In this document: positions 44,781 to 53,465 of the stretch, one piece after another
Numbering within the stretch: the first letter of the stretch is position 1
Layout of the letters: each line of letters starts with the position of its first letter
Assembly: GCF_008710145.1 (NCBI RefSeq)
Contig: NZ_VYKL01000026.1
Span: forward strand, 186,001-250,000
Source of the DNA: Niallia endozanthoxylica
GTDB taxonomy: Bacteria; Bacillota; Bacilli; Bacillales; Cytobacillaceae
Direction of reading: 5' to 3'
Length of the DNA stretch: 64,000 bases
Notes under the pieces: generated by a model
Seen by the model: the letters and a program-made list of their open reading frames with translations, nothing else
Told to the model about the DNA's origin: nothing
Databases searched by the model: none
Translations under genes and position numbers: made by a program

Positions 44781-44805
44781 TAGGCTGCCAATTAGGCAGC
44801 CTTAT
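44781..44805 (-). terminator. Terminator of 51-residue gene
   Basis: A GGCTGCC (44783-44789)/GGCAGCC (44795-44801) stem with a 5-base loop; T-rich on both sides. Confidence 0.75.
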
Positions 44806-44806
44806 T

Positions 44807-44962
44807 TTAGTGACTTGTTAAATGTTTCATGTGTGTTTCTTTTATTGGAACATGTTGTGGTCTTACTGGATAAGACGCTTTGCTGGCATCGTCTGGTCCA
44901 GTAAGTGTTTTTCTTTGATCCAACACTTTCCCTGAAAACTCAACAGGATTACGGTTTGTCAT
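44807..44962 (-). CDS. Small hypothetical protein (51 residues)
   Basis: An unreported-looking short gene with GGAGGTGG about 5 bases before its ATG, and a terminator immediately downstream. The product is hydrophilic and basic: MTNRNPVEFSGKVLDQRK, then TLTGPDD, then a His-rich end. No motif is recognised. Codon use and the signals make it likely real. Confidence 0.7.
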   Translation of the reverse strand: MTNRNPVEFSGKVLDQRKTLTGPDDASKASYPVRPQHVPIKETHMKHLTSH

Positions 44963-45171
44963 TTTTTCCACCTCCATTTAATAGGATGGATGAAAAACAA
45001 GTGCAAATGACTGGTAAAATTTCCTTATAAAATAAACCGTTTAAGAAATAAAAAGTTTATCGCTATGAATAAGCATTTATCCATTTGTTAAGCTAAATTT
45101 AAGAACAAAAGAAAACTCTCTATTGATATAATGTTATATGCAGATAGAAACTATAGAAATGGAGAGTTCAT

Positions 45172-46095
45172 ATGAATAGCAATAGAATGCGTGGTGAGTT
45201 TTTTCTTGCCATAACAGGACTCATTTGGGGAACGTCTTTTGTAGCCCAGCGTGTCGGGATGGATTATATAGGTCCTTTCACTTTTACAGCTACTAGATTC
45301 CTAATCGGGACACTGTCATTAATACCAATTATACTTATCATGGGCAGGTTAAATAGTAAGAAACAAAATGTAATGAAACAGAATGGAACAAAAAAGGACT
45401 TACTGATTGGAGGTTTAGCTTGTGGTATTGCTTTGTTTTTTGGTATCTCCTTTCAACAGTCCGGTTTAGTTTATACGACAGCAGGGAAAGCCGGATTTAT
45501 TACAGCATTATATATTGTATTAGTACCGCTTTTTGGACTATTTCTACATAAAAAAGTGAGCAAGAGTGTATGGATTGGTGTGGCTTTAGCTGTAGTGGGT
45601 CTATATTTATTATGTATGACTGAAGGATTTGTCATTTCAAAAGGAGATGTTATTGTTCTTTGCGGAACCGTATTTTGGGCCATTCACATACTCGTCGTAG
45701 ACCATTTTGCATCAAAGGTTGACGGGTTAAAAATGTCTTTTATCCAGTTTTTTGTAGCAGCCATATTGTCTCTTGTTGTGGCTTTATTTGCCGAAACAAT
45801 TGAATTAGCTTCAATTTTGGCCAGTGCTGGGCCAATTCTCTATACCGGGATAGTCGTTGTAGGGATTGCTTATACATTTCAAATTCTTGGGCAAAGGGAG
45901 ACGAATCCAACGGTAGCTGCTATTATTTTAAGCATGGAATCAGTGTTTGCCGTCATTTCAGGGATGATTCTGCTAGGGGAAAGTATGACACTTAGAGAAA
46001 TCCTTGGCTGTGTCATTATGTTTATGGCAGTCATTATTGCTCAGCTGCCTGCGAAAGAGAGAGCAAAGACAAAAGTGAAAAAGAAAGTCATCTGA
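45172..46095 (+). CDS. EamA/DMT-family transporter
   Basis: 307 residues, ten helices in two EamA repeats (about 8-135 and 150-295). Repeat signatures are LIWGTSFVAQRVG and the end of the second, ESVFAVISGMILLGES. The family exports metabolites, amino acids or drugs; substrate unknown. GGAGAG precedes the ATG at 45172. The following acetyltransferase gene starts 33 bases after its stop on the same strand, so they are probably cotranscribed. Confidence 0.88.
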   Translation: MNSNRMRGEFFLAITGLIWGTSFVAQRVGMDYIGPFTFTATRFLIGTLSLIPIILIMGRLNSKKQNVMKQNGTKKDLLIGGLACGIALFFGISFQQSGLVYTTAGKAGFITALYIVLVPLFGLFLHKKVSKSVWIGVALAVVGLYLLCMTEGFVISKGDVIVLCGTVFWAIHILVVDHFASKVDGLKMSFIQFFVAAILSLVVALFAETIELASILASAGPILYTGIVVVGIAYTFQILGQRETNPTVAAIILSMESVFAVISGMILLGESMTLREILGCVIMFMAVIIAQLPAKERAKTKVKKKVI

Positions 46096-46127
46096 CCTCT
46101 TTAGAAGAAGAAAGGAAAGTATTGTGC

Positions 46128-46625
46128 ATGATTAGACAAGGAAGAAATGAAGATTTGCCCGTAATCATGAAAATGGTTGCAGAAACGATTTATATTATGA
46201 GAGAAGAGAAAAATGATCAATGGGATGAAAATTATCCGACTGAAAATATTTTTCAAAAGGATATACAAAAGGGAATATTGTATGTATGGGAAGAGAATGG
46301 AGAAGTTCTTGGTTCCATAAGTGTCGATACAAATTTGCCGAATGAATACAAAGAAATTCCATGGAGAAAGGAAAGTGCTGCTTATACTTTTCATCGTCTA
46401 GTGATTGGAGCGATTGCAAGAAAAAAAGGACTAGCATCGAGCCTTATCGCACATGCTGAATACGTTGCATTACAAAACGATGTTCCGTATATGAAGATTG
46501 ATACGTATTCATTAAATACAAAAGCTCAGGCTTTGTTTGAAAAGCTAGGATATATAAAAGCAGGGGAAATGGCTTATCATGGGAAAGAAAACCCTTTTTA
46601 TTGTTATGATAAATGTCTAACGTGA
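46128..46625 (+). CDS. GNAT-family N-acetyltransferase
   Basis: 165 residues. The GNAT fold is indicated by HRLVIGAIARKKGLASSLIAHA (acetyl-CoA motif RxxGLAS) and the C-terminal LNTKAQALFEKLGY, typical of ribosomal- or small-molecule acetyltransferases. Substrate unknown. The ATG at 46128 is best spaced from AAAGGAAAG; the TTG at 46122 is closer to it. Follows the EamA gene; the pair may form an operon ending in the 46648-46686 terminator. Confidence 0.83.
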   Translation: MIRQGRNEDLPVIMKMVAETIYIMREEKNDQWDENYPTENIFQKDIQKGILYVWEENGEVLGSISVDTNLPNEYKEIPWRKESAAYTFHRLVIGAIARKKGLASSLIAHAEYVALQNDVPYMKIDTYSLNTKAQALFEKLGYIKAGEMAYHGKENPFYCYDKCLT

Positions 46626-46647
46626 AAACCATGCATGATTGTTATAT

Positions 46648-46686
46648 AGAAAAGAAGCGCTTAATGTGTAGCGCTTCTTTTCTATT
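46648..46686. terminator. Bidirectional terminator
   Basis: A 14-bp perfect stem, AGAAAAGAAGCGCT (46648-46661) with AGCGCTTCTTTTCT (46670-46683), lies between convergent genes. Confidence 0.9.
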
Positions 46687-46696
46687 AGGGGTTATT

Positions 46697-47521
46697 TTAT
46701 CTTATATTCATATCATTTGGTTCTGGACCTTTTCGACGATTTCGATTCAGTTGATGAATTTCTTCCATCTCATTTGATGATAATTCAAAATCAAACACTT
46801 GAAAGTTTTCCTCAATACGAGTTGGAGTAACAGATTTAGGAATGACAATCGTATGATTCTGTAGATGCCATCTCAGAATAATTTGGGCTGCTGTTTTTCC
46901 ATGTGTTTCTGCAAGTCTTTTAATAATTGGGTCCTCTAAAGCCTCTCCGCCTTGATCGAGTGGGCTCCAAGCCTCCACATAAATATTATGTGATTGACAA
47001 AATTCCTTCATTTCGGTTTGTGATAGATATGGGTGGCATTCAATTTGATTTAAGACAGGGATTACTTCACATTCATTGATTATCCGCTCTAGATGATCCT
47101 TGTTAAAATTACATACACCAATCGCTTTTACACGTCCATCCTGGTAAAGTTTTTCTAACGCTTTGTATGTATCAACGTACTGGTCATATTGGGGTGTCGG
47201 CCAATGAATAAGGTATAGATCAACATAATCTAATCCTAATTTTTCCAAGCTTTGTTCATAAGCACGAATCGTATTGTCGTATCCTTGGTCACTATTCCAA
47301 ACCTTCGTTGTAATAAAAAGCTCATCGCGTGGAACCTTGGATTCAAGTATGGCTTTTCCGACTCCTTTTTCATTTTCATAAATCATCGCTGTATCAATTG
47401 ATTGATAACCAACCTCAAGAGCTTTTGATACTGCGATGGCTGCTTGATCATCGGGAACCTGCCATACACCAAAGCCCAACTGGGGCATTTTTAAACCATT
47501 ATTTAAGGTTACATAATTCAT
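46697..47521 (-). CDS. Aldo/keto reductase
   Basis: 274 residues, NADPH-dependent TIM barrel. The tetrad is complete: Asp in SIDTA, Tyr in IYENE, Lys in TTKVW and His in LIHWP; the C-terminal IPKSVTPTRIEEN binds NADPH. It reduces aldehydes such as methylglyoxal, similar to YvgN/YtbE of B. subtilis. AAAAAGGAG precedes the ATG at 47521. Transcribed alone, convergent with the acetyltransferase gene. Confidence 0.92.
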   Translation of the reverse strand: MNYVTLNNGLKMPQLGFGVWQVPDDQAAIAVSKALEVGYQSIDTAMIYENEKGVGKAILESKVPRDELFITTKVWNSDQGYDNTIRAYEQSLEKLGLDYVDLYLIHWPTPQYDQYVDTYKALEKLYQDGRVKAIGVCNFNKDHLERIINECEVIPVLNQIECHPYLSQTEMKEFCQSHNIYVEAWSPLDQGGEALEDPIIKRLAETHGKTAAQIILRWHLQNHTIVIPKSVTPTRIEENFQVFDFELSSNEMEEIHQLNRNRRKGPEPNDMNIR

Positions 47522-47712
47522 AATTCCAATCTCCTTTTTCTCAGTTATGTTCGGTTGAAGTTTTCCTTTCTATAGATTAACGTTATGATTTTGTAATTTC
47601 AAATACCAGGATAGAATCACCCTGTATTGGTAAGGCTAAATCGTTGAAATATATATTGTTAGAAAGGAACACAATTGAATATTCCTGTATCTCAAATGAG
47701 GATGTGCACTAA

Positions 47713-48666
47713 ATGATACGAATCGTTGGAGTAACATTTGAGTATGAATTAGAAACAAATCTTTCTATAAACAATGTAGATTTTTCTAAATATAAGTGGT
47801 ATTGGGTTGATTTTAATGAGCCAAGCGAAGAAGATATTCGTCATTTAACGGAAACATTCTGCTTTCATCCACTTGCCGTTGAAGATTGCATACATAGACC
47901 GCAGCGTCCGAAATTAGATTATTATGATGACTATACGTTCTTTGTTACCCACATCGTAAATGAGGAGAAGAAAGAAATTATTAAAGAGGAGTTGAATTTT
48001 TTTATTAGCAATCAGTATGTTGTTACTTTTCATCGAGAGTCTGTTCTAGAGGTAAACCAAGTATGGGATCGCTTATTATCTCATAAGAATATCGAGAAGT
48101 GGGATCCATATTATGTGTTTTATGATATTTTAGATAAAATTGTCGATAACTATTTTCCGTTGATGTACAAATTAGAAGATGAATTAGACAAAATCGAGAA
48201 CAATACGCAGAATAAAACAATGGATCATTTAATGAATGAATTATTTGATACGAGGCATATGTTATTAAATTTAAGACATTCTATAAACCCCATGCGGGAT
48301 TTGCTTTACCGAATGTTAAATTCGCATCATTTACAGGGAATAAGGGATAGATGGGAATACTTTTCCGATATTTATGATCATCTGTTAAAACTTTCGGATA
48401 TGGTCATGTCTAGTAGAGAATTAACAGCTGATATCCGTGATAGTTACCTATCATTGAATTCACACCAGACAAATAATGTGATGAGAATCCTGACGATAAT
48501 TACATCAATCTTTGCTCCACTAACCTTTATCGCTGGAATTTACGGAATGAACTTTCAGTATATGCCAGAGTTAACTTGGAGACATGGGTATTTTCTAGCC
48601 TTGGGAACGATGGGAATGGTAGGTGTATTGTTGTATCTATGGTTTAAACGAAAGGGTTGGTTTTGA
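47713..48666 (+). CDS. corA: CorA-type magnesium/divalent-cation channel
   Basis: 317 residues. A large cytosolic domain (about 1-250) precedes two C-terminal helices; the pore signature GMN is in IYGMNFQYMPE after the first helix. The channel takes up Mg2+ or Co2+. GAGGATG precedes the ATG by about 7 bases. No M-box riboswitch is seen upstream. The HNH gene follows after 38 bases. Confidence 0.92.
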   Translation: MIRIVGVTFEYELETNLSINNVDFSKYKWYWVDFNEPSEEDIRHLTETFCFHPLAVEDCIHRPQRPKLDYYDDYTFFVTHIVNEEKKEIIKEELNFFISNQYVVTFHRESVLEVNQVWDRLLSHKNIEKWDPYYVFYDILDKIVDNYFPLMYKLEDELDKIENNTQNKTMDHLMNELFDTRHMLLNLRHSINPMRDLLYRMLNSHHLQGIRDRWEYFSDIYDHLLKLSDMVMSSRELTADIRDSYLSLNSHQTNNVMRILTIITSIFAPLTFIAGIYGMNFQYMPELTWRHGYFLALGTMGMVGVLLYLWFKRKGWF

Positions 48667-48704
48667 TTTTTTAATTTTCAAGAGGCGCGAAGGGGTGAGA
48701 AAAA

Positions 48705-48992
48705 ATGGCATTTTGTGAGTTGTGCGGACGTAATGGTGTGGAAACAACGGTCCATCATTTACTTCCAAAAGAAAAAGGAGGTACCTTTGGTGAAACGGCT
48801 GATCTATGTATACCATGTCATAAACAAATTCATGCCCTGTATAGTAATGACGAAATTGCAGTGCGGCTGACAACTTTACAAGAATTAAGAAATGATGCAA
48901 AGCTTTCATCTTTCATTAAATGGCTGAGAAAACAACCTCCAACTAAAATAATGAAAATTAAAAAATCTAATGAACGAAAACGCACAAGATAA
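48705..48992 (+). CDS. Small HNH-type endonuclease-like protein
   Basis: 95 residues. CELCGR...VHHLLPKEKGG...LCIPCHKQIH has the two CxxC zinc pairs and the HH...H core of the HNH fold. A basic tail (KIKKSNERKRTR) would favour DNA contact. Single-domain HNH proteins of this size occur widely in Bacillus with unclear role. AAGGGGTG lies about 8 bases before the ATG. Downstream of corA on the same strand, probably cotranscribed. Confidence 0.82.
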   Translation: MAFCELCGRNGVETTVHHLLPKEKGGTFGETADLCIPCHKQIHALYSNDEIAVRLTTLQELRNDAKLSSFIKWLRKQPPTKIMKIKKSNERKRTR

Positions 48993-49243
48993 TGAAGGCA
49001 ATAAAATAAATATCTCCATTAAATGTAATGCCGTTTAAGCTTGTGATATCAATCCAAGCTTATTTTTATGGGAAAATACAAATATCCCTGTCAAAAGAAC
49101 TAGTTTATTCTGTTAAAATATTTATTTTCACGTGATTATCCCACTATAAGAAGGTAAATTAGACTTAATTTAATCTTTTCTCCCTGATATTGTTTGAAAA
49201 TTTGATATAATTTAAATGGTAGTATTAATAGGGGGCTAGGATC

Positions 49244-49798
49244 ATGAAAAAGGGGATTCAATTACTATTTATGAGCATCATTCTTCTAGGTATTACAGCC
49301 TGTAGTTATCCAACTATGAACGAGGCCATTCCGTATAAGGTAAATCAAATCATACATACTGAGAAGATGAAAGATATTTCGATTGTTTTATATGATACGA
49401 TAGCGGAAATAGAAGAGTTTAACGATCAAAGAAAACCTGTCTTAGGTGTCGCCTTCTTAAAAGGAGATTCAGAAGATGGTTGGGATAATGTGGGACCTAA
49501 TGGTTGGAATCATAATGAAAATGACCAATTTACCATTTATAAGGAAGATTTTCGTGATTATGATAAAGAGGGTAATGTTATAACTGATCTTACTATCATT
49601 TATGGTGAAATACATAATCCAGCGATTAAGAAAATCGAGACACTTGCAACAGGAGAAACAGATCAATACAAAGAAGCGATGATGATTGAAAAGGACAAAA
49701 AACGTTATTACTTTGCAATTGGAGCGAAAGATAGCATAAAGGCTTTGTCAGATAATGGTGATATTATTCATCAAGAGGATTGGACTAAAGAAGAATAG
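49244..49798 (+). CDS. Lipoprotein, function unknown
   Basis: 184 residues. The signal peptide ends in the lipobox GITAC at about residue 20. The mature part is a mixed alpha/beta domain with no recognised family. GGGGG lies before the ATG at 49244. A strong terminator follows, and there are no obvious partners. Confidence 0.78.
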   Translation: MKKGIQLLFMSIILLGITACSYPTMNEAIPYKVNQIIHTEKMKDISIVLYDTIAEIEEFNDQRKPVLGVAFLKGDSEDGWDNVGPNGWNHNENDQFTIYKEDFRDYDKEGNVITDLTIIYGEIHNPAIKKIETLATGETDQYKEAMMIEKDKKRYYFAIGAKDSIKALSDNGDIIHQEDWTKEE

Positions 49799-49819
49799 TA
49801 TAATTATAATCTTAAAGTG

Positions 49820-49848
49820 AAAAAGGAGACATAGGGTCTCCTTTTTCT
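49820..49848. terminator. Bidirectional terminator
   Basis: AAAAAGGAGAC (49820-49830) pairs with GTCTCCTTTTT (49836-49846), between convergent genes. Confidence 0.9.
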
Positions 49849-49882
49849 ATCTATCCTAGATTGGGCCAACATTATTATTATA

Positions 49883-50134
49883 TTAGAAAATTTCACTGAT
49901 TAATCCAAAAATGACAACAACAATAACGGCACCAATAAGGGCTGGAATGAAGTAAAATCCTCCAATTGCAGGACCCCAAGCTCCAAATAAACCATGCCCA
50001 ATCCAAGCACCAACGAACCCAGCAATAATAGAGCCAATTACACCGCCTGGCATATCAAAAGGAACAAGTTTCTCGGCAACATAGCCGATGACAAGTGAAA
50101 CAATAATAGAAAGAATAAGAGCTGAAGCGCTCAC
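49883..50134 (-). CDS. GlsB/YeaQ/YmgE-family stress membrane protein
   Basis: 83 residues, three membrane helices rich in Gly. DMPGGVIGSIIAGFVGAWIGHGLFG contains the family pattern PGGxxGxIxxGxxGAxxGG-like; the family (Transgly_assoc) is commonly induced by general stress. The GTG at 50134 is chosen because AAGGAG lies about 10 bases before it; a longer frame to 50161 does not fit the site. Confidence 0.85.
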   Translation of the reverse strand: MSASALILSIIVSLVIGYVAEKLVPFDMPGGVIGSIIAGFVGAWIGHGLFGAWGPAIGGFYFIPALIGAVIVVVIFGLISEIF

Positions 50135-50269
50135 TTTGCAAAAACTCCTTTTTGATATCATATGCTGATCATTTCTTGTTGTTAAATAAACTTAAAAGTC
50201 TTAACGTCGATTGTAAAATTACTATTGGGAGTTTAATTTAAAGTTTTTTCTGTTACTTCGAACAACAAT

Positions 50270-50342
50270 AAAAAGTGAGTAATCACTTTTTTTATTGACA
50301 GAAAGGCTTAATTAACATGAAAATAAAGTGAGTAGTTACTCA
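50270..50342 (+). promoter_or_regulatory. Promoter flanked by two TetR-type operators
   Basis: A consensus -35 TTGACA (50295-50300) with a weaker -10 near 50318-50324 lies between two palindromes: AAAAAGTGA-GTAA-TCACTTTTT (50270-50291) and TGAGTA-GT-TACTCA (50329-50342). Both contain AAAGTGAGTA, and the TetR gene is the last gene of the operon. This arrangement fits autorepression of the ABC exporter operon. Confidence 0.65.
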
Positions 50343-50363
50343 TTTTGCAAGGAGGTTTATGAG

Positions 50364-51089
50364 ATGAGTGTCAGTATTGAAGTGAATCATTTAACCAAGA
50401 GTTATGGAAAGAAACAGATTTTAAACGAAATTAATTTAACAATTGATGAGGGGCAGTTATATGGGTTGATTGGTCCGTCAGGAGCTGGAAAAACAACACT
50501 GGTTAAAATGATTGTAGGTATGGACTTACCTAATTCAGGTTCGATTCATGTACTAAATAAGAAGATGCCAAATATTCAAGTTCTTAAGGATATTGGCTAT
50601 ATGGCGCAATCGGATGCTTTATATTCATCACTGACAGGGAAGGAAAATCTGACATTTTTTGCCTCACTTTATAAACTCACGAAAGAAGAAATGAAGACTC
50701 GAATTTCGTATGCGGCAGATTTAGTTAATTTGAAAGAGGAACTCAATAAAAGAGTATCCGACTATTCAGGAGGGATGAAGCGTCGCTTATCGCTCGCCAT
50801 TGCTCTTATTCAAAACCCTAAAATCCTCATATTGGATGAACCAACCGTTGGGATAGATCCTGAACTAAAAATAGGAATTTGGGCTGAATTATTACGTTTA
50901 AAAAATAAGGAAGGAAAAACGATAATTGTCACAACGCATGTAATGGATGAAGCTGAGCGGTGTGATATGATTGCTATGGTTAGAGATGGGAAAATCTTAA
51001 CAAGCGGAACACCGGAAGAATTGAAGACACAATTTCACGCTAACAGCTTTGATGAAGTATTCCTTCATGCTGGAAGGATAAAATTATGA
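50364..51089 (+). CDS. ABC transporter ATP-binding protein
   Basis: 241 residues. Walker A GPSGAGKTT, Q-loop, signature YSGGMKRRLS, Walker B ILILDEPTVGID and the H-loop in TTHVMDEAE are all complete. It energises the ABC-2 permease encoded next. The ATG at 50364 lies 9 bases after AAGGAGG. First gene of a three-gene operon; its stop overlaps the permease start (ATGA). Confidence 0.93.
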   Translation: MSVSIEVNHLTKSYGKKQILNEINLTIDEGQLYGLIGPSGAGKTTLVKMIVGMDLPNSGSIHVLNKKMPNIQVLKDIGYMAQSDALYSSLTGKENLTFFASLYKLTKEEMKTRISYAADLVNLKEELNKRVSDYSGGMKRRLSLAIALIQNPKILILDEPTVGIDPELKIGIWAELLRLKNKEGKTIIVTTHVMDEAERCDMIAMVRDGKILTSGTPEELKTQFHANSFDEVFLHAGRIKL

Positions 51090-52147
51090 GAACAATAGCC
51101 TTAGTAAAAAGAATTTGCCTTGAGATGTTCCGTGATAAACGCACTCTTGCATTATTATTTGTTGCTCCATTGCTTATTTTAACGTTAATGTATTTACTGT
51201 TTAATGGAGGTACTGTAGAACCAAAACTAGGTGTTGTGAATGTAGAACAGGGTCTTATTAAGGAGCTCAAGAATGCAGATATTATAACGAAAGAATATGT
51301 AGAAGTGAGCGATGTTACAGATCTGATTGTAGAAGAGGAACTTGATGGTTTATTGCAAAAAGAGAATCAACAATTTACTTTAACTCTGTTAAATGGTGAT
51401 CCAAGTATAGCAAAATCCCTGCAAGTGAAAGTGAGTCAAAATCTTTCAGCCTATGCACAATCCTCACTTATGAATCAAAGTACTGCTAAGATTACTCTGC
51501 CGAAGGTAAATATTGAAACGAATTATGTGTATGGCAGCAATGATACTGTTTTTTTTGATGTCTTAAGTCCTGTTTTAATTGGCTTCTTTGTTTTCTTTTT
51601 TGTTTTTCTAATTTCAGGAATTGGGTTATTAAAGGAACGTACGACAGGGACTTTGGAACGGTTAATGTCAACTCCGATTCGCAGGGGAGAAATTGTTTCT
51701 GCTTATTTAATTGGTTTTGGTATGTTTGCGGTTATTCAAACCGTTATTGTCGTTTTCTATTCAATCAACGTATTAGACATTGTACTGATGGGCTCTATTT
51801 GGAATGTAATTTTAATTAATTTACTGTTAGCCTTAGTTGCTTTATCATTAGGTATTCTTCTTTCAACATTTGCAGCAACTGAATTTCAAATGGTTCAGTT
51901 TATACCCATTGCCATCATTCCACAGATATTCTTTTCCGGTATTTTGCCGCTTGAAGGGATGGTAGATTGGCTGCAATGGATTGGAAAGATCATGCCTTTA
52001 TACTATGCAGCAGACGCATTAAAGGCAGTTATGTATAAGGGGCTTGGTATTGGAGATATTATGGGAGATTTATTGGCTTTAGTTGTATTTGCCTTAATCT
52101 TCATTATACTAAATATTTTCGCTTTAAAACGATATCGTAAGTTATAA
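51086..52147 (+). CDS. ABC-2-type transporter permease
   Basis: 353 residues: one N-terminal helix, a long external domain (about 45-160), then five helices (about 165-345), the usual ABC-2 exporter layout with GLLKERTTGTLERLMSTPI before the membrane block. Works with the preceding ATPase to export a drug, lipid or peptide. Its start overlaps the ATPase stop by 4 bases, so translation is coupled; the TetR gene starts 21 bases after its stop. Confidence 0.92.
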   Translation: MRTIALVKRICLEMFRDKRTLALLFVAPLLILTLMYLLFNGGTVEPKLGVVNVEQGLIKELKNADIITKEYVEVSDVTDLIVEEELDGLLQKENQQFTLTLLNGDPSIAKSLQVKVSQNLSAYAQSSLMNQSTAKITLPKVNIETNYVYGSNDTVFFDVLSPVLIGFFVFFFVFLISGIGLLKERTTGTLERLMSTPIRRGEIVSAYLIGFGMFAVIQTVIVVFYSINVLDIVLMGSIWNVILINLLLALVALSLGILLSTFAATEFQMVQFIPIAIIPQIFFSGILPLEGMVDWLQWIGKIMPLYYAADALKAVMYKGLGIGDIMGDLLALVVFALIFIILNIFALKRYRKL

Positions 52148-52168
52148 CGTAAAGGGGGTGGAATCATT

Positions 52169-52834
52169 TTGCCCAAGAAAAGCCTTTTAGATGAAATGAT
52201 TGCTCAAACAAAATTGTCCAAAAAACAGACAGATAAACAGCAAAAGATAGTAGAAGCAGCGGTGAAGATGTTTGCCTCAAACGGTTATGCTAATACATCA
52301 ACAAGTGAGATAGCGAAGGTGGCCGGCGTGTCGGAAGGGACTATTTTTCGGCATTATGGAACAAAGGATAATCTATTGCTTGCCGTTATTCTTCCTTTCA
52401 TTAAAGAGTCTCTACCATCAATGGCTGAGAATGTTTTTAAAGAGGTTTTTTTAGAGGATGAAAGTTTTGAAAGCTTTCTGCGGGCTCTGATAATCAATCG
52501 ATGGCATTTTCTTTCAGACAATAAAGAGCTTTTTAAAGTAATTGTGAAAGAGCTTTTATATAATGAGAATCTGAAAAACGAGCTCCTACCATTTTTTACT
52601 GAAAATATCTTAAAACGGCTGAATAAGGTGATTGATTATTATAAAAGCCGAGGAGAACTTATGGATCTCCCAAGTGAGAAGGTTTTAAAAATGATGTTGA
52701 CAGTAATATTTGGTTATTTTGTATCTGAATTTGTGTTATTTCCTGTAGCTTCCGATGAAATTAAGGATAAAGACTTTGATACCATAGTTCGGTTTATCAT
52801 GGATGGAATTAGAAAAGAAACTGTAGAAGGTTAA
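52169..52834 (+). CDS. TetR/AcrR-family regulator
   Basis: 221 residues. The N-terminal HTH (about 25-70) shows AVKMFASNGYANTSTSEIAKVAGVSEGTIFRHYGTKDNLL, quoted here by its key parts TSTSEIAKVAGVSEGTIFRHY. The C-terminal helical domain binds an unknown ligand. TTG start at 52169 after GGGGGTGG. It is the third gene of the ABC operon and probably represses it at the two palindromes upstream of 50364. Confidence 0.9.
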   Translation: MPKKSLLDEMIAQTKLSKKQTDKQQKIVEAAVKMFASNGYANTSTSEIAKVAGVSEGTIFRHYGTKDNLLLAVILPFIKESLPSMAENVFKEVFLEDESFESFLRALIINRWHFLSDNKELFKVIVKELLYNENLKNELLPFFTENILKRLNKVIDYYKSRGELMDLPSEKVLKMMLTVIFGYFVSEFVLFPVASDEIKDKDFDTIVRFIMDGIRKETVEG

Positions 52835-52846
52835 AAAGAAAGTATT

Positions 52847-52882
52847 AGGGAGAGCTTGAACCATGGTCTGCTCTCCCTTTTT
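52847..52882 (+). terminator. Terminator of ABC-tetR operon
   Basis: GGGAGAGC (52848-52855) pairs with GCTCTCCC (52870-52877), then TTTTT. Confidence 0.9.
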
Positions 52883-53153
52883 ACATCAATGAGATATAGG
52901 TAATACTTTATATACTCAGTCTTTCACGTCAACGCTGGCATTCTTAGTAAGCTTTTTAACCTTGAAAGTGAATTACTTAATAGAAACGCCAATTTAAGGA
53001 TGAAGAAAAAAAGTGTTGGAAATAAGCGAAAGAGAATATTCAAAGTATATCCCTCCACATTGAAGTTTAGTGTTTAACTTACAACACTAATGTTACTATT
53101 CGCTAAAAATGAGAAATTCAATCATAGAAGAAGGAAAGTTAGGAAAAGAAATA
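52883..53153. other. Intergenic with one isolated hairpin
   Basis: 271 bases without a gene. A perfect 8-bp inverted repeat TTAGTGTT (53067-53074)/AACACTAA (53083-53090) with an 8-base loop is present but has no T-run. Confidence 0.5.
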
Positions 53154-53171
53154 AACGCCAGAATTGGCGTT
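53154..53171 (-). terminator. Terminator of small gene at 53181
   Basis: AACGCCA (53154-53160) pairs with TGGCGTT (53165-53171) around GAAT; on the minus strand a T-rich run follows, just past the 53181-53324 stop codon. Confidence 0.7.
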
Positions 53172-53180
53172 CATTTCTAA

Positions 53181-53324
53181 TTACTGTAGATTATTTTTTT
53201 GTGAGTTTTCATTTATTAAATTCCGAACATCTTTTACCATCTCTTCGAATGTTTGATTGACATGATTCATGATAGAATCTTGGGGAGAATGTTGACTCAA
53301 CTTATTGCTATTCTGTTTTTTCAC
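53181..53324 (-). CDS. Small hypothetical protein (47 residues)
   Basis: A short frame with GGAGGTG 7 bases before its GTG start and a terminator directly behind. The product begins VKKQNSNKLSQHSPQDS and has a helical second half (NQTFEEMVKDVRNLINEN). It is hydrophilic and rich in Asn, Gln and Ser, a composition common among small sporulation proteins, but I do not recognise a family. The longer frame to 53474 overlaps the divergent msrAB start and lacks a ribosome binding site. Confidence 0.65.
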   Translation of the reverse strand: MKKQNSNKLSQHSPQDSIMNHVNQTFEEMVKDVRNLINENSQKNNLQ

Positions 53325-53465
53325 CTTATTCACCTCCGCTGAAGTTAGCGTGTGTAATGTGTTGATAAATATTCCACTGCGAGAGATGTAATTTTCAATG
53401 GTACTTTTTGATAGGATAGAAAAAAGAATGAAGTTCATTTTATTTTGTGAAAGGAGTAAAAATAA

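Noticed and set aside
46101-46394. Minus-strand frame opposite the GNAT gene
   Set aside because: Antisense shadow with Phe/Ile-rich translation; the plus-strand frame has GNAT motifs.
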